Origin: Pseudomonadaceae bacterium
Lineage (GTDB): Bacteria > Pseudomonadota > Alphaproteobacteria > UBA2136 > UBA6156
Assembly: GCA_947464215.1 (NCBI GenBank)
Contig: CANHVX010000027.1
Span: 1-10,276 of the forward strand
Length of the DNA: 10,276 nt
Direction of reading: 5' to 3'
Below, piece by piece: positions 1-5,736 of the stretch. Within the stretch, counting starts at the first letter, position 1; each line of letters opens with the position of its first letter. Both the position numbers and the translations under genes were made by a program. The notes beneath the pieces are model-generated. The model had not been told where the DNA came from and made no database searches. It was given only the letters and a program-made list of their open reading frames with translations.

Positions 1-107
1 CAGGGCGCCCGCGTGGCTACCACAACCGCTTCGGTTTAAGCCGTAACAAACTGCGTGAACTTGCCAGTGCAGGGCTGTTGCCCGGCGTGCGCAAGGGCAG
101 CTGGTAA
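1..107 (+). CDS. rpsN: 30S ribosomal protein uS14, 3' end only
   Basis: The reading frame whose codons begin at position 3 gives the last 34 residues of uS14 and ends in TAA at 105-107. The segment contains [10 protein letters not shown] and ends GVRKGSW, the typical end of uS14 (E. coli ends in KASW). The visible part has serine where some zinc-type proteins have cysteine, which fits the long zinc-free form, but the diagnostic N-terminal region lies outside the window. uS14 binds 16S rRNA in the head of the small subunit. It lies 24 nt upstream of rpsH, the standard spc-operon order. Confidence 0.93.
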   Translation, partial: GRPRGYHNRFGLSRNKLRELASAGLLPGVRKGSW

Positions 108-131
108 GCGAGAGAGAAGGAGGAAATCAAC

Positions 132-530
132 ATGTCTTTCACCGATCCTATCGCTGATATGCTAACCCGTTTGCGCAATGCGCAGGCGCAACGCCACGCC
201 ACTGTGCGCGTGCCGGCCAGCAAAATGAAGGCAGCTATTCTGAGTGTGTTGCAAGCCGAAGGTTACATTGCCGGCGTAGCCGAAGATGTAAGTGCATCGG
301 GCGCCAAAACGCTGGTTGTAAGCCTGAAGTATCACCAGGGCCAACCTGTGGTGACCTGGATCAACCGCGTCAGCAAACCAGGCCGCCGTGTCTATAGCCA
401 AGCGGCCGAGTTGCCGATGGTTGCCAATGGCCTCGGCGTCACCATCGTCAGCACCAGCAAGGGTATCCTCACCGATACGCAAGCGCGTGCCCAGAAGGTG
501 GGCGGCGAAGTTCTTTGCCAAATTATGTAA
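132..530 (+). CDS. rpsH: 30S ribosomal protein uS8
   Basis: This encodes a 132-residue protein of normal uS8 length. It starts MSFTDPIADMLTRLRNAQ, the family N-terminus. Later it has the conserved RVSKPGRRVY segment and a C-terminal STSKGILTD...GGEVLCQIM, matching the usual STS(K/R)G(I/L)-T/M-D...GGE ending. uS8 binds the central domain of 16S rRNA early in 30S assembly. In enterobacteria it is also the autogenous repressor of the spc operon; whether that holds here cannot be seen. A strong AGGAGG ribosome-binding site lies about 10 nt before the ATG. The gene sits between rpsN and rplF as expected. Confidence 0.98.
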   Translation: MSFTDPIADMLTRLRNAQAQRHATVRVPASKMKAAILSVLQAEGYIAGVAEDVSASGAKTLVVSLKYHQGQPVVTWINRVSKPGRRVYSQAAELPMVANGLGVTIVSTSKGILTDTQARAQKVGGEVLCQIM

Positions 531-552
531 GCCGGAAGGGAAGGATAAGCAA

Positions 553-1098
553 ATGTCTCGTGTCGGCAAAAAACCGATTACTGTCCCGAAGGGGGTAGAA
601 GTGGCCGTCAATGGCCGGAGTGTGACCGTCAAGGGCACCAAGGGCCAGGTGCAGGGCGAATTGCCGCCCAGCATTGGCGCGGCCGTGGCCATGAATGAGG
701 GTGTGAGCGAAGTGACGTTTACCCCCCAAGGCAACCCCAAGCAACTCAGCGCCAGCTGGGGCACCGCGCGTTCGCTGGTTGCGAACATGATTGAAGGGGT
801 CACCAAAGGTTTTACCATTCAGATGAAACTGATCGGGGTGGGGTATCGTGCCACGGTCCAGGGTAAAAAGTTAAACATGACATTGGGTTACAGCCACCCG
901 ATCGACATGGAGATTCCCGCCGGTCTTACGCTCGACGTGAAGGACCAGACAGAAATCACCATTTCCGGAACCGACAAGTATACCGTGGGCCAATTTGCGG
1001 CCAACGTGCGTGCCAAGCGGGCGCCGGAACCGTTCAAGGGCAAGGGTGTGCGTTATACCAACGAGCACATTGCCATGAAGGAAGGTAAGAAGAAATAA
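553..1098 (+). CDS. rplF: 50S ribosomal protein uL6
   Basis: This encodes 181 residues starting MSRVGKKPITVPKGVEV, the family N-terminus. The second half has the conserved run LIGVGYRA, then LNMTLGYSHP, and near the end KRAPEPFKGKGVRY, the classic uL6 signature. uL6 sits near the GTPase-associated centre and binds 23S rRNA. The start at 553 is chosen over upstream in-frame starts because homology begins there and AAGGA lies about 8 nt before it. Earlier starts would overlap rpsH and add unrelated residues. A 123-nt spacer, unusually long for this operon, follows. Confidence 0.98.
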   Translation: MSRVGKKPITVPKGVEVAVNGRSVTVKGTKGQVQGELPPSIGAAVAMNEGVSEVTFTPQGNPKQLSASWGTARSLVANMIEGVTKGFTIQMKLIGVGYRATVQGKKLNMTLGYSHPIDMEIPAGLTLDVKDQTEITISGTDKYTVGQFAANVRAKRAPEPFKGKGVRYTNEHIAMKEGKKK

Positions 1099-1107
1099 GC
1101 AAGGGGA

Positions 1108-1123
1108 GGGGGCACACGCCCCC
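1108..1123 (+). promoter_or_regulatory. GC-rich hairpin in the rplF-rplR spacer
   Basis: GGGGGC (1108-1113) and GCCCCC (1118-1123) form a perfect 6-bp stem with the tetraloop ACAC, ten nucleotides after the rplF stop. No U-tract follows at once, so it is not a convincing intrinsic terminator. The CC of the right arm plus AACC (1122-1127) could instead pair with GGTTGG (1143-1148), giving a competing fold. It may stabilise or process the mRNA, or regulate it; the structure is seen, the role is inferred. Confidence 0.4.
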
Positions 1124-1165
1124 AACCGTGTTTACCCCCGTGGGTTGGTGAGAAACCTCCCAAAC

Positions 1166-1178
1166 CGCGGTAACCGCG
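1166..1178. repeat. Inverted repeat CGCGGT-A-ACCGCG upstream of rplR
   Basis: Two perfect 6-bp arms flank a single A. As DNA it looks like a short dyad (operator-like). As RNA it would form a smaller stem with a GTAAC loop. It lies 43 nt upstream of the rplR start, in the same long spacer as the 1108-1123 hairpin. Function is not known. Confidence 0.3.
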
Positions 1179-1221
1179 CCAAGATGGAAACATTGCAGGC
1201 GCTTAAGGAAAGGAAGATCAT

Positions 1222-1587
1222 ATGGGTCACATTCATGAATCCAACACCGGCCGCCGCGCGCGCCGGATACGTCATAAGCTGAAGTCGGCTGCACCGGGCA
1301 AACTGCGCCTGAGCGTATATCGCAGCAACCTGCATTTTTCAGCCCAAATTATCGATGACACCAAGGGCCACACCCTTGCCAGCGCCAGCACCATGGAAAA
1401 GAAGCTGGGCACCGGCCTGAAGAACGGCCGCAGCAGTGCCGCCGCCGAATTGATAGGCAAAACACTGGCCGAGCGTGCCCTGAAGGCAGGCGTGACCGAG
1501 GTGTATTTTGACCGCGGTCACTATCGTTATACAGGTCGTTTGAAGGCGTTGGCCGATGCTGCGCGTTCAGCAGGCTTGAAGTTTTAA
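1222..1587 (+). CDS. rplR: 50S ribosomal protein uL18
   Basis: This encodes a 121-residue uL18. It has the arginine-rich N-terminus (GRRARRIRHKLK), the core LRLSVYRSNLHFSAQIIDD, and the strongly conserved end VYFDRGHYRYTGRLKALADAARSAGLKF (given here as VYFDRGHYRYTG and RLKALADAARSAGLKF). uL18 helps 5S rRNA assemble into the large subunit. The first residues (MGHIHESN) differ from common family members, but the ATG is preceded by an AGGAA-type ribosome-binding site at a suitable distance. The gene lies between rplF and rpsE, the standard order, though 123 nt from rplF. Confidence 0.97.
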   Translation: MGHIHESNTGRRARRIRHKLKSAAPGKLRLSVYRSNLHFSAQIIDDTKGHTLASASTMEKKLGTGLKNGRSSAAAELIGKTLAERALKAGVTEVYFDRGHYRYTGRLKALADAARSAGLKF

Positions 1588-1605
1588 TCGGGAAAGGAAA
1601 ATCCA

Positions 1606-2382
1606 ATGAGCGAACGTTCCCAAAATAGCTTTGAAAACCGCGGCGATCGCGAGCGCTCCGAGCTGGTCGATAAACTGGTTGGCGTCCGTCGGGTTGCCAA
1701 GACCGTTAAGGGTGGCCGCCGTATGGCGTTTGGTGCCCTGGTGGTTGTGGGCGACGAGTCCGGCCGTGTCGGCTTTGGCCAAGGCAAGGCGAAGGAAGTG
1801 CCCGACGCCGTGAAAAAAGCCACCGAAGGCGCTAAGCGCACCATGGTGCGTGTTCCTCTGCGCCAAGGGCGCACGGTGCACCACGAAGTGGCCGGCCGTT
1901 TTGGTGCCACACGTGTGATCATCAAGCCAGCCGTTCCTGGTACCGGTATCATTGCCGGCGGCCCGATGCGCGCCGTATTTGAAGCCATGGGTATCAAAGA
2001 CGTGGTCGCCAAGGCCATGGGCAGCACCAACCCGTATAACCTGATTCGTGCCACCTTTGCTGCGTTTGCAGCCATGGAAACCCCACGCGGTATCGCGGCC
2101 AAGCGTGGCCTGAAGGTGACCGATTTGCTGTTGCACAAGGAAGAATCGAGCAAGGGCGAACTGGACCAGAAGGAAATGCTGGCCAAGGCTGAAAAGGCCA
2201 AAGCCGCCCGTGCCGCCCGCGCACCGAAGAAGCCTGAAGGCAACCGCCGCCCCCGCCGTGACGATGGCGACCGTGGTGGCCGTGGTGGCGCCAAGCGCAC
2301 CGAGGCTCCGAAGGTTGTGACGGTCAGCAAGGCCGATAGCATGAAGGCTGCCGTGTCCACCGACACTCCAGCCGCTGAATAG
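1606..2382 (+). CDS. rpsE: 30S ribosomal protein uS5 with long C-terminal tail
   Basis: This encodes 258 residues. Residues about 20-178 are the normal uS5 core: [21 protein letters not shown] at the double-stranded-RNA-binding start, [20 protein letters not shown], then [16 protein letters not shown], and [10 protein letters not shown] near the end. uS5 lines the mRNA entry region and contributes to decoding accuracy. E. coli uS5 is 166 residues; here about 80 extra residues follow the core. They are Lys/Ala/Arg-rich, then Arg/Gly/Asp-rich (around 211-230), and end STDTPAAE. The tail is low-complexity and probably disordered, but its frame is open and its codon use matches the core. The start has an AAAGGA site. 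rplO follows after only 32 nt, so rpmD is missing. Confidence 0.97.
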   Translation: MSERSQNSFENRGDRERSELVDKLVGVRRVAKTVKGGRRMAFGALVVVGDESGRVGFGQGKAKEVPDAVKKATEGAKRTMVRVPLRQGRTVHHEVAGRFGATRVIIKPAVPGTGIIAGGPMRAVFEAMGIKDVVAKAMGSTNPYNLIRATFAAFAAMETPRGIAAKRGLKVTDLLLHKEESSKGELDQKEMLAKAEKAKAARAARAPKKPEGNRRPRRDDGDRGGRGGAKRTEAPKVVTVSKADSMKAAVSTDTPAAE

Positions 2383-2414
2383 ATTAACCAAGGCGTAAGC
2401 GAAAGCGAGTCAAC

Positions 2415-2927
2415 ATGAGCATCAAACTCAACCAACTGGCCGATAACCTCGGCGCAACCCAAAACACCAAGCGTCTGGGCCGCGGTATCGGTTCCGGCAA
2501 GGGGAAAACCTCGGGTCGTGGTGTAAAGGGTCAAAAGGCCCGTAAATCAGGCACCGTGCGTGCGGGGTTCGAAGGGGGCCAAAACCCACTTTACCGCCGT
2601 TTGCCGATGCGTGGTTTTAACAACGCCAACTTCACAACCGATTATTGCGAAGTGAACGTCGGCACGCTCCAAAAGCTGGTCGATGCCGGCAAGCTGGATG
2701 CCAAACTGCCCATCACCATTGAGAGCATTATTGGTATTGGTCTTACCAAAAAAGCCAAAGATGGCTTGAAGATCTTGGGCATGGGCGATGTATCAGCCAA
2801 GCTGATTATTGCCGCTGCCGCCGCAAGCCAAAGCGCAATCGATAAAGTGCAAAAGGCTGGCGGAAAACTGGAAATTTTGCCCAAGCGCGAATATGAAACG
2901 GGCAAGAAACTGGTTAAAAAAGCCTAA
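2415..2927 (+). CDS. rplO: 50S ribosomal protein uL15
   Basis: This encodes a 170-residue uL15. The N-terminal third has the Gly/Lys/Arg-rich run RLGRGIGSGKGKTSGRG followed by VKGQKARKSG, then FEGGQNPLYRRLPMRGF, all diagnostic of the family. The globular C-terminal domain ends GKLEILPKREYETGKKLVKKA (shown in part as GGKLEILPK). uL15 binds 23S rRNA in late large-subunit assembly. It directly follows rpsE; the usual rpmD (uL30) between them is absent. A strong terminator begins about 17 nt after the stop, which splits the spc cluster. Confidence 0.98.
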   Translation: MSIKLNQLADNLGATQNTKRLGRGIGSGKGKTSGRGVKGQKARKSGTVRAGFEGGQNPLYRRLPMRGFNNANFTTDYCEVNVGTLQKLVDAGKLDAKLPITIESIIGIGLTKKAKDGLKILGMGDVSAKLIIAAAAASQSAIDKVQKAGGKLEILPKREYETGKKLVKKA

Positions 2928-2943
2928 CGGTTTTGCCAAAAAT

Positions 2944-2975
2944 TTAAAAAACCCCGCATATGCGGGGTTTTTTAA
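2944..2975. terminator. Bidirectional Rho-independent terminator after rplO
   Basis: This is a perfect 32-bp palindrome. On the + strand it reads A6-CCCCGC, loop ATAT, GCGGGG-T6, with two more A/T pairs outside. It gives a GC-rich stem followed by six U on either strand, the classic intrinsic terminator. It sits between rplO and secY, genes usually co-transcribed, so it should stop or attenuate spc transcription before secY. Confidence 0.9.
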
Positions 2976-2978
2976 GGT

Positions 2979-2988
2979 AGCATATGCT
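2979..2988. repeat. 10-bp palindrome repeating the terminator octamer
   Basis: AGCATATGCT is a perfect palindrome. Its central octamer GCATATGC also forms the centre of the terminator just upstream (2956-2963). The flanks TTAAG (2972-2976) and CTTAA (2987-2991) add a further inverted repeat. It lies upstream of the candidate secY promoter and could be an operator; this is conjecture. Confidence 0.25.
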
Positions 2989-3008
2989 TAAAACACACGC
3001 ATGCAGCC

Positions 3009-3037
3009 TTGAGTTTTGCCCTTTTTTCGGCTAAAAG
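3009..3037 (+). promoter_or_regulatory. Candidate promoter for secY-adk
   Basis: TTGAGT (3009-3014) and TAAAAG (3032-3037) are separated by 17 nt, close to sigma70 -35 and -10 boxes. Transcription would begin near 3044, about 25 nt before the chosen secY ATG. A promoter is expected here because a strong terminator lies immediately upstream. The hexamers are imperfect and no experiment supports them. Confidence 0.35.
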
Positions 3038-3068
3038 AGGGGGTATAAGAACGAGCGAAAGCAGACCG

Positions 3069-4442
3069 ATGGCCACACTGGGTTTAGGGAATCAATCGGA
3101 GGTGGCCGATTTGTTGGCCAAAGCCAAAAATCTTCATAGCCGGGTTTTATTTGTGTTGATGGCGTTTGTCATCTACCGGCTGGGCACGCACATTCCGCTG
3201 CCGGGTGTCGATGTGGTGGCGCTGGCCAGTTTTCAAAGCCATTTGCAGAGCGGCCTTTTTGGTCTTTTCAATATGTTTTCGGGTGGGGCCTTTAGCCGTA
3301 TGGCGGTGTTTGCGCTCAATATTATGCCCTATATTACGGCCAGTATTATCATTCAGCTGCTGGCGGCATCCTACCCTAGCCTGGGCGAATTGCGGAAGGA
3401 AGGCGAAGTCGGGCGTCGCAAGCTCAACCAATATACGCGTTATTTAACGGTGGTGCTGGCCTTGGTGCAGGGGTTTGGCTTGGCGTCGGGCATCCAGCAT
3501 CAAACGGCCAATGTGGGTGGCGAGCTTATGCCGCTGGTGGCCAACCCGGGGTTGGCGTTCCAGCTGCAAACGGCCCTTACCATCTGTGCAGGCAGTTTGT
3601 TTATGATGTGGCTGGGCGAGCAAATTAACACCCGTGGCATCGGCAACGGCATCAGCCTGCTCATTTTCGCTGGTATCGTGGCCGAATTCCCTAAAACATT
3701 CATGCGCATCTTTGAATTGGCGCGCACGGGGTCACTCAGCGAGCTCATCGTGCTGGGTATTGTTATTGGGGCTGTAGCCGCCATCTTGTTTATTGTTTTT
3801 ATGGAAACCGCGATCCGCAAGGTGGCGATCCAATACCCCAAACGGCAGGGGATGTTTGGCAATATCAACACCGACAGCAACCACCTGCCGCTGAAGTTGA
3901 ACTTAGCGGGCGTGATTCCCCCCATTTTCGCCAGTGCCCTGCTGATGGTGCCTGTCACCTTGGCCTCCTATGCGCCCCAAAGCGCCTGGGCGCAGTTTGT
4001 GGGGCAATATCTCAGCCCCGGCCACAGCATTTATCTGGTGGTCTTTGTGGCGATGATTATTTTCTTCAGCTACTTCTACGTCGCCACCGTAAGCTTTAAC
4101 CCTCAGGAAACAGCCGAAAACCTTAAGAAGCAAGGGGCGTTTATCCCCGGCATTCGCCCGGGCGAGAGCACCGCCAAATACCTCGACGAGCTGGCGACCC
4201 GCCTCACAACCATCGGCGCGCTGTATCTGGCGTTTGTGTGTGCCGTGCCCGACCTTCTCCACCGCGACACCACCATTCCGTTCTACATTGGCGGCACCAG
4301 CCTGCTGATTATCGTCAGCGTCACAATAGACACCGTCGCGCGCATCCAAAGCGCCCTGATAGCCCAGAAGTATGAAAGCCTGCTGAAGCGGGCTGGAGGC
4401 AAGGGGGCGGGCGTGGGCTTGCTGGCGGGGCGCCGGAAGTAG
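3069..4442 (+). CDS. secY: Preprotein translocase subunit SecY
   Basis: From the ATG at 3069 this encodes 457 residues of the SecY/Sec61-alpha channel, an inner-membrane protein that with SecE and SecG exports and inserts proteins. Family landmarks run in order: VIYRLGTHIPLPGVD in the first membrane segment, FSRMAVFALNIMPYITASII, GNGISLLIFAGI, YPKRQGMFGN in the cytoplasmic loop, HLPLKLNLAGVIPPIFASAL, and NPQETAENLKKQGAFIPGIR. Ten hydrophobic segments fit the family topology. An in-frame TTG at 3009 would add 20 residues without homology and coincides with the candidate -35 box, so 3069 is preferred. The ribosome-binding site is weak. adk follows after 40 nt, as is usual. Confidence 0.97.
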   Translation: MATLGLGNQSEVADLLAKAKNLHSRVLFVLMAFVIYRLGTHIPLPGVDVVALASFQSHLQSGLFGLFNMFSGGAFSRMAVFALNIMPYITASIIIQLLAASYPSLGELRKEGEVGRRKLNQYTRYLTVVLALVQGFGLASGIQHQTANVGGELMPLVANPGLAFQLQTALTICAGSLFMMWLGEQINTRGIGNGISLLIFAGIVAEFPKTFMRIFELARTGSLSELIVLGIVIGAVAAILFIVFMETAIRKVAIQYPKRQGMFGNINTDSNHLPLKLNLAGVIPPIFASALLMVPVTLASYAPQSAWAQFVGQYLSPGHSIYLVVFVAMIIFFSYFYVATVSFNPQETAENLKKQGAFIPGIRPGESTAKYLDELATRLTTIGALYLAFVCAVPDLLHRDTTIPFYIGGTSLLIIVSVTIDTVARIQSALIAQKYESLLKRAGGKGAGVGLLAGRRK

Positions 4443-4482
4443 ACCTGGATAGTGTCCAATATAAAAAGGAGAACGAGGGACC

Positions 4483-5133
4483 ATGATCATTGTGTTGTTT
4501 GGCCCGCCGGGTGCCGGGAAGGGGACGCAGGCGAACATTTTGGCCAAACACTTCGATATCCCGAATTTTTCCACCGGCGATATGTTCCGGGCGGCCATAG
4601 CAGCGGGCACGCCGGTGGGCCGGCAGGTCAAGGCGGTGATCGAGGCGGGCGACTTAGTGTCCGACGATCTGGTCAACCAGTTGGTGTTTGAACGCATCAA
4701 CCAGGTCGATTGCGCCAAGGGCGTGATTCTCGATGGCTATCCCCGCACGGTCGCACAAGCGGAAGAGCTCGATAAATGGTTAGAAAACCACCACTTGCAC
4801 CTCGATGTTATTTTTGAATTTCAGGTAGATGAGCAAGAACTTGTTACACGGCGTGCGGGGCGCTTGTATGCGCCTATCAGCAAAAGGGTCTATCACGTTG
4901 ATAATAACCCACCAAAAGTTGCGGGAAAATGCGACGAAACCGGCGAGACGCTTGTGCAACGCGACGATGACAATCCCGAAGTTGTGAAACACCGTTTAGA
5001 TGTGTATCGCGAGCAAACATCACCGGTTATTGCCTTTTATAAAGCCCAAAATCGCCATTTGGCGATCGATGGCATGACACCCATCGATGATGTCTTCCAA
5101 ACCATCCTGAACGCGCTTCCCCAAGCCGACTAA
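4483..5133 (+). CDS. adk: Adenylate kinase, long zinc-free LID form
   Basis: This encodes 216 residues of adenylate kinase, which converts ATP + AMP to two ADP in the cytoplasm. The P-loop GPPGAGKGT is at residues 7-15, the AMP-binding segment STGDMFR at 30-36, and DGYPRT with the key Arg at 84-89. The extended LID domain covers about 124-162, with YHVDNNPPKVAGK as in E. coli Adk. It has a single cysteine (C150) rather than the four of zinc-LID enzymes, so the lid should be held by hydrogen bonds. Two possible ribosome-binding sites, AAGGAG and GAGG, precede the ATG. It follows secY, typical of spc clusters in Alphaproteobacteria. Confidence 0.97.
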   Translation: MIIVLFGPPGAGKGTQANILAKHFDIPNFSTGDMFRAAIAAGTPVGRQVKAVIEAGDLVSDDLVNQLVFERINQVDCAKGVILDGYPRTVAQAEELDKWLENHHLHLDVIFEFQVDEQELVTRRAGRLYAPISKRVYHVDNNPPKVAGKCDETGETLVQRDDDNPEVVKHRLDVYREQTSPVIAFYKAQNRHLAIDGMTPIDDVFQTILNALPQAD

Positions 5134-5156
5134 AAAACCCGATTAAACGAAGGAAA

Positions 5157-5187
5157 AACCCCCCGCACGTCAGCCGTGCGGGGGGTT
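5157..5187 (-). terminator. Terminator hairpin, U-tract on the minus strand
   Basis: CCCCCCGCACG (5159-5169) pairs perfectly with CGTGCGGGGGG (5175-5185) around the 5-nt loop TCAGC, with two extra A/T pairs outside. On the + strand only TT then CC follows, but on the minus strand TTTTT follows the stem. It is therefore a better intrinsic terminator for minus-strand transcription coming from about 5600. It can also act as the 3' hairpin of the adk mRNA 24 nt after its stop. Confidence 0.75.
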
Positions 5188-5251
5188 CCGAAAAGCAGGT
5201 GCGGCAAGGCCAGCACCCGAGATAAGCCCTGGGCAGGGCGATCACCCCCTT

Positions 5252-5344
5252 TCAGATCTGCCGCAGCCCACGCGCGCAGATGTTGGAGTTGGTCGTATGG
5301 TGGTGGCAGGCTGAAGGCCTACAGAGCGCATGTGTCGTCACCAT
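5252..5344 (-). CDS. 30-aa leader-like peptide, Cys/His-containing
   Basis: A minus-strand ATG at 5344 is preceded by AAAGGAG, five nt upstream, one of the best ribosome-binding sites in the window. It opens a 30-codon ORF ending TGA at 5252. The peptide includes LCRPSACHHHTTN, with three His in a row and three Cys in all. It resembles a short regulatory leader peptide, but no structural gene lies downstream on this strand before the terminator at 5157-5187 and the antisense of adk. It lies 21 nt after the stop of the 62-aa ORF, so both may share a transcript. It matches no family I recognise; it may be chance. Confidence 0.3.
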   Translation of the reverse strand: MVTTHALCRPSACHHHTTNSNICARGLRQI

Positions 5345-5365
5345 GATAACTCCTTTGCTGGGGGG

Positions 5366-5554
5366 CTAGAACCGATGCATGCCGGGCTTGCTTTGCCGGC
5401 ATTTATGTTTCTTCCGGAGATATTTATCCGGGTTTTCCGCACGGTGTATGCGGCCTTGGGCACGCAATTTGCGGCGTTCTTCCTTCGAGGAAGGAATGCC
5501 ATCCGGCGCGGGGGAATGTCCAGCTGCACGGGCAGCCAATTCCATTTGCAACAT
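5366..5554 (-). CDS. Small basic hypothetical protein, 62 aa
   Basis: The minus-strand ORF from ATG 5554 to TAG 5366 gives 62 residues. The C-terminal half is very basic: SSKEERRKLRAQGRIHRAEN, then PDKYLRKKHKCRQSKPGMHRF (partly shown as PDKYLRKKHK). There is no signal peptide or membrane segment, and the charge suggests nucleic-acid binding, which is only inference. GAGG about 7 nt before the ATG is a fair ribosome-binding site, and codon use resembles the neighbouring genes. The frame is open upstream to 5713, but the upstream part looks non-coding. It points toward adk, convergent with it, and ends upstream of a minus-strand terminator. I do not recognise the family. Confidence 0.5.
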   Translation of the reverse strand: MLQMELAARAAGHSPAPDGIPSSKEERRKLRAQGRIHRAENPDKYLRKKHKCRQSKPGMHRF

Positions 5555-5593
5555 GAAAGCCTCAGGAAAACAGAGTGAGAAGTCGTCTCGCCC

Positions 5594-5605
5594 AGAACAC
5601 GTTCT
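5594..5605. repeat. Dyad AGAAC-AC-GTTCT
   Basis: Perfect 5-bp arms flank two bases between the divergent 62-aa ORF and the aminotransferase gene. It overlaps the weak minus-strand -10 candidate TAGAAC (5606-5601), so it could be a repressor site. The spacing does not fit known LexA boxes. Low confidence. Confidence 0.25.
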
Positions 5606-5629
5606 ACAGGCGAAAAACGGGTAAGTCAG
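5601..5629 (-). promoter_or_regulatory. Weak candidate promoter for the 62-aa ORF
   Basis: Read on the minus strand, CTGACT (5629-5624) and TAGAAC (5606-5601) are 17 nt apart, each matching four of six sigma70 consensus bases. They lie about 50 nt upstream of the 62-aa ORF start. This is the best promoter-like pair seen there, but it is weak. Confidence 0.22.
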
Positions 5630-5687
5630 CCAGGTGCGAGGTCCCGCCCGCGCCATGTCCTTGGGCAGGTTTATTGGCATGGAAGGC

Positions 5688-5716
5688 TTGCGTAGGCAAG
5701 GGGCACGGCGCATTTT
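5688..5716 (+). promoter_or_regulatory. Candidate promoter for the aminotransferase gene
   Basis: TTGCGT (5688-5693) and CATTTT (5711-5716) are 17 nt apart, giving a start near 5723 and a leader of about 14 nt. The upstream edge GGCTTG is shared with the candidate -35 regions near 7640 and 7700. A new promoter is expected because the gene is far from adk and follows a hairpin. Confidence 0.3.
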
Positions 5717-5736
5717 GTTGGCAGAGAACGAAAGAA

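Noticed and set aside
388..552. 55-residue N-terminal extension of uL6 from an upstream in-frame start
   Set aside because: It overlaps rpsH in another frame, shows no uL6 likeness, and the ATG at 553 has its own ribosome-binding site.
1184..1282. Small + strand ORF beginning METLQALKERK before rplR
   Set aside because: It runs out of frame into rplR, has no good ribosome-binding site and looks like a chance frame.
1567..2534. Two long minus-strand ORFs (274 and 316 residues) opposite rpsE
   Set aside because: They are antisense shadows of a long GC-rich gene; their composition is low-complexity and they resemble no family.
3903..4718. 271-residue minus-strand ORF opposite secY and adk
   Set aside because: It spans two well-supported genes in antisense and has no recognisable motif.
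5027..5245. 72-residue minus-strand ORF from GTG with a CWPCRTCF motif
   Set aside because: It reads through the terminator and into antisense adk, and the G-run before the GTG is too close to be a proper ribosome-binding site.
5190..5345. Possible 6S, SRP, RNase P or tmRNA on either strand
   Set aside because: A GACGACACAT string resembles part of E. coli 6S RNA, but I could not find the conserved SRP, RNase P or tmRNA motifs or a convincing 6S bubble by eye; a covariance search would decide.
5594..5605. LexA (SOS) box
   Set aside because: The GAAC and GTTC half-sites are 2 nt apart; neither the Gram-positive type (4 nt) nor the alphaproteobacterial direct-repeat type fits.
5330..5624. Two + strand ORFs of about 80 residues after adk
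   Set aside because: They overlap the better-supported minus-strand 62-aa ORF, lack ribosome-binding sites and show no protein-like pattern.
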